Translations under genes and position numbers: made by a program
Notes under the pieces: generated by a model
What the model was told of the DNA's origin: nothing
The model's input: only the letters and a program-made list of their open reading frames with translations
Database searches by the model: none
Shown here: piece by piece, positions 61,288-64,000 of the stretch
How the letters are laid out: each line of letters begins with the position of its first letter
Position numbering within the stretch: the first letter of the stretch is position 1
Assembly: GCA_050299555.1 (NCBI GenBank)
Contig: JBNKWA010000076.1
Span: 1 to 64,000, forward strand
Reading direction: 5' to 3'
Source of the DNA: JBNKWA01 sp050299555
GTDB taxonomy: Bacteria > Pseudomonadota > Alphaproteobacteria > Rhodobacterales > Rhodobacteraceae
Length of the DNA: 64,000 bases

Positions 61288-62109
61288 TTACCAGTCTTCC
61301 TTGACCAGACCGGGGATGCCGGTGGGATCAATGTCCTTGCTAGCGAGGTAGGCACCGAAAAGCTCATCCGGGACACCGGCGGCGTAGAAATCGGCGAAGG
61401 TGTTGTTCACCCAATCGAGGAACTCGGGGCTGTCCTCCTGACGCATGCCTGCCGAGGTTGCGACCGGGTTGACCGGCTCTGGCAGAAGCACCTTTCCAAT
61501 CTTCAGACGAGAATACTGCACGACCAGTGCCGGGTGAAATTGCACAACCGCATCGATGCGGCCTGCAGCGAAGGCAGCGATAGCTTCGTCGTTGGACGAA
61601 AAACGGTTGATCTGCGCCTCTGTCATCATCTCGGTCACACTGCGGTCGAGCGAGGTTCCAAGAGTTACGCCAATGCGGGTCTCAGGAGTGTTGAGCTCAT
61701 CCCAGGTTTTCGCCTCGGAGTCCTCTTTCACCAGCGCGCCCAGGGCGTAGTAGAACAGGGGGTTCTCCGGGAAGGAGAGCGCCTTCTTGCGCTCCTCTGT
61801 GGGGTCGAGCACGAACATGATATCGAACTGGTTGGCCTGCAGACCGGCCACGGCGTTGGCCCAGGAAGTCTCGACGGGGACCATCGCCACGCCGAGCTCG
61901 TCAGCCATGCGCTTGCCCATGGCAACGCCAACGCCTGTCCACTGTTCCGACATCGGGTCCTTGTAGAACCACGGCTCGGCCGAGGCGACGCCGATGCGCA
62001 GCTCACCGGATTCTTTGACTTGCGCCATGGTGCCGCCGTCCTGAGCACGAGCCATTGGCGCGAGCGCCATCGCAGCCGTGGCGGCGAGAATGAGGGTACG
62101 TCTTTTCAT
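61288..62109 (-). CDS. Amino-acid ABC transporter substrate-binding protein
   Basis: A 273-aa periplasmic SBP_bac_3 protein with signal peptide ending ARAQDG (residue 23). GELRIGVASAEPWFY begins the first lobe; GVGVAMGKRMADELG and FDIMFVLDPTEERKK follow. The Asp/Arg clamp for an alpha-amino acid is likely in the LDPTEERKKAL region. Its ATG overlaps the GntR stop (ATGA). Confidence 0.95.
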   Translation of the reverse strand: MKRRTLILAATAAMALAPMARAQDGGTMAQVKESGELRIGVASAEPWFYKDPMSEQWTGVGVAMGKRMADELGVAMVPVETSWANAVAGLQANQFDIMFVLDPTEERKKALSFPENPLFYYALGALVKEDSEAKTWDELNTPETRIGVTLGTSLDRSVTEMMTEAQINRFSSNDEAIAAFAAGRIDAVVQFHPALVVQYSRLKIGKVLLPEPVNPVATSAGMRQEDSPEFLDWVNNTFADFYAAGVPDELFGAYLASKDIDPTGIPGLVKEDW

Positions 62110-62798
62110 TTCTTTCTCCTATTGGAATTGACCTTCTGCGCCTCGACCGAGGAGACGAAGGCCATGGTTATGTCGAGCCCGCGGCTCATATGGTCGCGGA
62201 TCTCGTCCTTCATCCGCTCGCAGCTGTCTCCCAGTGCGAGGCGGACGTAGTCGTCGTGGCTTTCCCGTTTGGGTCCGGTGATGCCGTGGGCGCGGTGGTG
62301 TGCTGCCCAGTAGAGCTGCAGCCGGGCGCGGATGCCGCTCCAGCTCGACAGCAGGATGCCGTTGCCGCAGGTCTCGTACGCGAGGCCATGCAGATCGAGC
62401 TCGGCGTCGATGGAGCGGATGTCGTCGCCAGCGTCGATGGCCTCGGTGAGCGCCGCGTGTCGCGCCATGAGCGCCTCGCGGAAGGTGTCGTCACGCCGCT
62501 CCCAGATCTGCTCGAAGGCGAAGACCTCGAGGCAGATCCGCATGGAATAGATGTCGTCTATGTCCGCCGAGGTCAGCTGCAGGACGTGGGTTCCGGTATA
62601 GGGGACCGTCACCAGCAGACCCTCGTCCATGAGGTGCCGCATAGCTTCGCGCATCGGTCCGCGGCTCACGCCGAAGCGGACGGCGAGCGCGGTCTCGGTG
62701 ACGGTTTCGCCCGGCTCGAATTCGCCCGAAAGGATCGCGCCGCGCAGAAGGCCGCCCAGCTGGGCCCCCATGGTTTCTCGCTTGATCATGCCGGTCAC
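62106..62798 (-). CDS. GntR family regulator (FCD) of the island operon
   Basis: A 230-aa regulator with winged helix (TETALAVRFGVSRGPMREAM) and FCD domain (DAELDLHGLAYE, HHRAHGI). Start choices are TTG 62822, GTG 62798 with AGAGAG upstream, or ATG 62789; I prefer the GTG. First gene of the operon, so with the two dyads upstream it should repress its own transporter genes. Confidence 0.9.
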   Translation of the reverse strand: MTGMIKRETMGAQLGGLLRGAILSGEFEPGETVTETALAVRFGVSRGPMREAMRHLMDEGLLVTVPYTGTHVLQLTSADIDDIYSMRICLEVFAFEQIWERRDDTFREALMARHAALTEAIDAGDDIRSIDAELDLHGLAYETCGNGILLSSWSGIRARLQLYWAAHHRAHGITGPKRESHDDYVRLALGDSCERMKDEIRDHMSRGLDITMAFVSSVEAQKVNSNRRKK

Positions 62799-62829
62799 TG
62801 TGAGCTCTCTTGATAATTCCAAGATGTAG

Positions 62830-62841
62830 ATTGTCTACAAT
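62830..62841. promoter_or_regulatory. GntR operator 1, ATTGTCTACAAT
   Basis: Inverted repeat ATTGT-CT-ACAAT immediately ahead of the GntR start, of the type bound by FCD regulators. Confidence 0.7.
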
Positions 62842-62876
62842 AGCTATGGACGCAGCAGAAGGGCCTTCGATTGAAG

Positions 62877-62888
62877 ATTGTCTACAAA
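62877..62888. promoter_or_regulatory. GntR operator 2, ATTGTCTACAAA
   Basis: Near-identical dyad 47 bp from operator 1, eleven of twelve bases the same. The two sites together suggest cooperative autoregulation. Confidence 0.7.
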
Positions 62889-63102
62889 GGTCCGAAAATT
62901 TCACCATCGCACAAATTTTAGGCGTTTTTTGCGCCACTTTGCCGAATACGGCATGCTCAGCCGCGCCAGACCTCCTCGTAGGACGCTGCCAAGGCGACCT
63001 TTGCATCGTGAAGCGCATTGTGCCTTCACCGCGGCTTCCCATGTGTCTCCGCTCTCACGGAAGCACCATTCTGCCGAAGAGAAGATCCGGATCGTGGAAG
63101 GA

Positions 63103-63120
63103 TCACTCCCACTCGATGGT
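63103..63120. repeat. Right attachment-site copy (authentic guaA 3' end)
   Basis: Same 18-bp sequence as 54750-54767; here it is the last six codons of guaA, including the stop. Confidence 0.8.
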
Positions 63121-64000
63121 GCCGGGCGGCTTGGAGGTGATGTCGTAGGTCACGCGGTTGATGCCCTCGACCTCGTTGATGATCCGGGTCGCGGTCTCGC
63201 CCAGAAAGTCGTGGCTGAACGGGAAATAGTCGGCCGTCATCCCGTCGACCGAGGTGACCGCCCTCAGTGCGCAGGCATAGTCATAGGTGCGGCCGTCGCC
63301 CATCACCCCGACGGTCCTGACCGGCAGCAGCGCCACGAAGGCCTGCCAGATCTCGTCGTAAAGCCCGTGACGGCGGATCTGGTCGATATAGACCGCATCC
63401 GCCCGGCGCAGGATCTCCAGCTTCTCGCGCGTTACCTCGCCGGGGCAGCGAATGGCGAGCCCCGGCCCCGGGAAGGGGTGCCGGCCGACGAATCTCTCCG
63501 GCAGGCCAAGCTCGCGGCCAAGCGCCCTGACCTCGTCCTTGAAAAGCTCGCGCAAGGGTTCGACCAGCTTCAGCCCCATCTTCTCGGGCAGGCCGCCGAC
63601 ATTGTGGTGGCTCTTGATCGTCACCGACGGGCCGCCCGAGAACGACACGCTTTCGATCACGTCGGGGTAGAGCGTGCCCTGGGCGAGGAACTCGGCCCCG
63701 CCGACCTCGGCCGCATGCTGCTGGAAGACCTCGATGAACAGCCGCCCGATGGTCTTGCGCTTGACCTCCGGATCGCTGACGCCGGACAGCGCGGTAAGGA
63801 ACCGTTCGCCCTCGTCGGCATGGATCAGCGGGATGTTGTAGTGGTCGCGGAACATGCCCGTGACCTCGGCCGCCTCGTCCTGGCGCATGAGGCCGTGATC
63901 GACGAAGACGCAGGTCAGCTGGTCGCCGATGGCCTCGTGGATCAGCACCGCCGCGACCGAGCTGTCGACGCCGCCGGACAGCCCGCAGATGACCTTGCCG
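63103..64000 (-). CDS. guaA: GMP synthase, 3' part (5' end outside window)
   Basis: The last 299 or so codons of GuaA, which aminates XMP to GMP. The ATP-pyrophosphatase P-loop SGGVDSS is at the window edge (complement of about 63958-63978). Further in are FVDHGLMR, the HHNVGGLP stretch, HPFPGPGLAIR, and the C-terminal dimerisation part ending PGTIEWE. The frame is complete to its TGA. The amidotransferase domain is outside. Confidence 0.97.
   Translation of the reverse strand, partial: GKVICGLSGGVDSSVAAVLIHEAIGDQLTCVFVDHGLMRQDEAAEVTGMFRDHYNIPLIHADEGERFLTALSGVSDPEVKRKTIGRLFIEVFQQHAAEVGGAEFLAQGTLYPDVIESVSFSGGPSVTIKSHHNVGGLPEKMGLKLVEPLRELFKDEVRALGRELGLPERFVGRHPFPGPGLAIRCPGEVTREKLEILRRADAVYIDQIRRHGLYDEIWQAFVALLPVRTVGVMGDGRTYDYACALRAVTSVDGMTADYFPFSHDFLGETATRIINEVEGINRVTYDITSKPPGTIEWE

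Larger units (their letters stand above)
54750..63120. mobile_element. Putative genomic island inserted at the 3' end of guaA
   Basis: An 8.37-kb segment between exact 18-bp direct repeats of the guaA 3' end, a known integration site of tyrosine-recombinase islands. By eye its GC looks lower than the flanks and its genes form one leftward operon. No integrase gene was found inside, so it would be a decayed or passive island, or the product of a deletion. Confidence 0.6.

Noticed and set aside
62810..63148. 112-codon plus-strand frame between the GntR gene and guaA
   Set aside because: It overlaps the GntR operators and the guaA end, has no ribosome site, and its Ser/Arg/Cys composition looks random.

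Overview
The window is GC-rich chromosomal DNA from an alphaproteobacterium, most probably a Rhodobacterales (Paracoccaceae/Roseobacter-type) species. This rests on gene content: TRAP and sugar ABC uptake operons under FCD-type GntR regulators, an acetyl-type MetA (Glu111), a glx/mgs-glnT cluster and a VPLPA-CTERM-like sorting tail. It is an inference from families, not a database match. Both ends are cut: the first gene lacks its 5' end and guaA lacks its 5' part. No tRNA, rRNA, CRISPR array or insertion sequence was recognised.

Layout. 1-7 kb: end of a Gly/Asn-rich acidic protein, a penicillin-acylase-family hydrolase, a beta-hydroxyacid dehydrogenase coupled to rpe, and an unknown secreted protein. 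6.9-12.1 kb: a GntR-controlled sugar ABC operon whose permease is two permeases fused in one chain. 12-28 kb: mostly single genes (S8 protease, ppk2, sterol-desaturase-like protein, metA, ppa, exporters, an amino-acid dehydrogenase, unknown secreted and lipoproteins). 27.4-31.1 kb: a TetR repressor, two perfect dyad operators and a divergent EmrAB-like efflux pair. 31.1-36.3 kb: an XRE-cupin regulator followed by glxB-glxC-glxD-glnT (equivalent to mgsABC plus gmaS), a glutamine/N-methylglutamate-type amide-nitrogen module. 36.5-42.6 kb: the most unusual part, a six-gene redox cluster with three differently fused Rieske proteins (heme-b membrane protein plus Rieske, Rieske plus thiamine-diphosphate enzyme, Rieske plus glutamate-synthase-like FMN/3Fe-4S enzyme) and three other membrane proteins, one with a Cys/His signature. 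42.6-46.7 kb: a VWA/CTERM protein divergent from a large three-heme RoxA-like cytochrome. 47-54.7 kb: a tightly coupled GntR, lyase, SDR, TRAP transporter, FAD oxidase and aldolase operon for an unknown organic acid.

54.75-63.12 kb is bounded by an 18-bp exact direct repeat of the 3' end of guaA and looks like an integrated segment: one leftward operon (GntR, amino-acid ABC transporter, class-IV aminotransferase-like protein, ClC channel, proC), apparently lower in GC than its flanks and without a visible integrase. guaA itself follows and runs off the end.

The strongest candidate for a new system is the 36.5-42.6 kb Rieske cluster together with the glx/glnT genes upstream. I infer an electron route between the quinone pool, Rieske centres, 2-oxoacid (ThDP) chemistry and glutamate/amide nitrogen chemistry. 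The domains are seen in the sequence; the pathway is a hypothesis.
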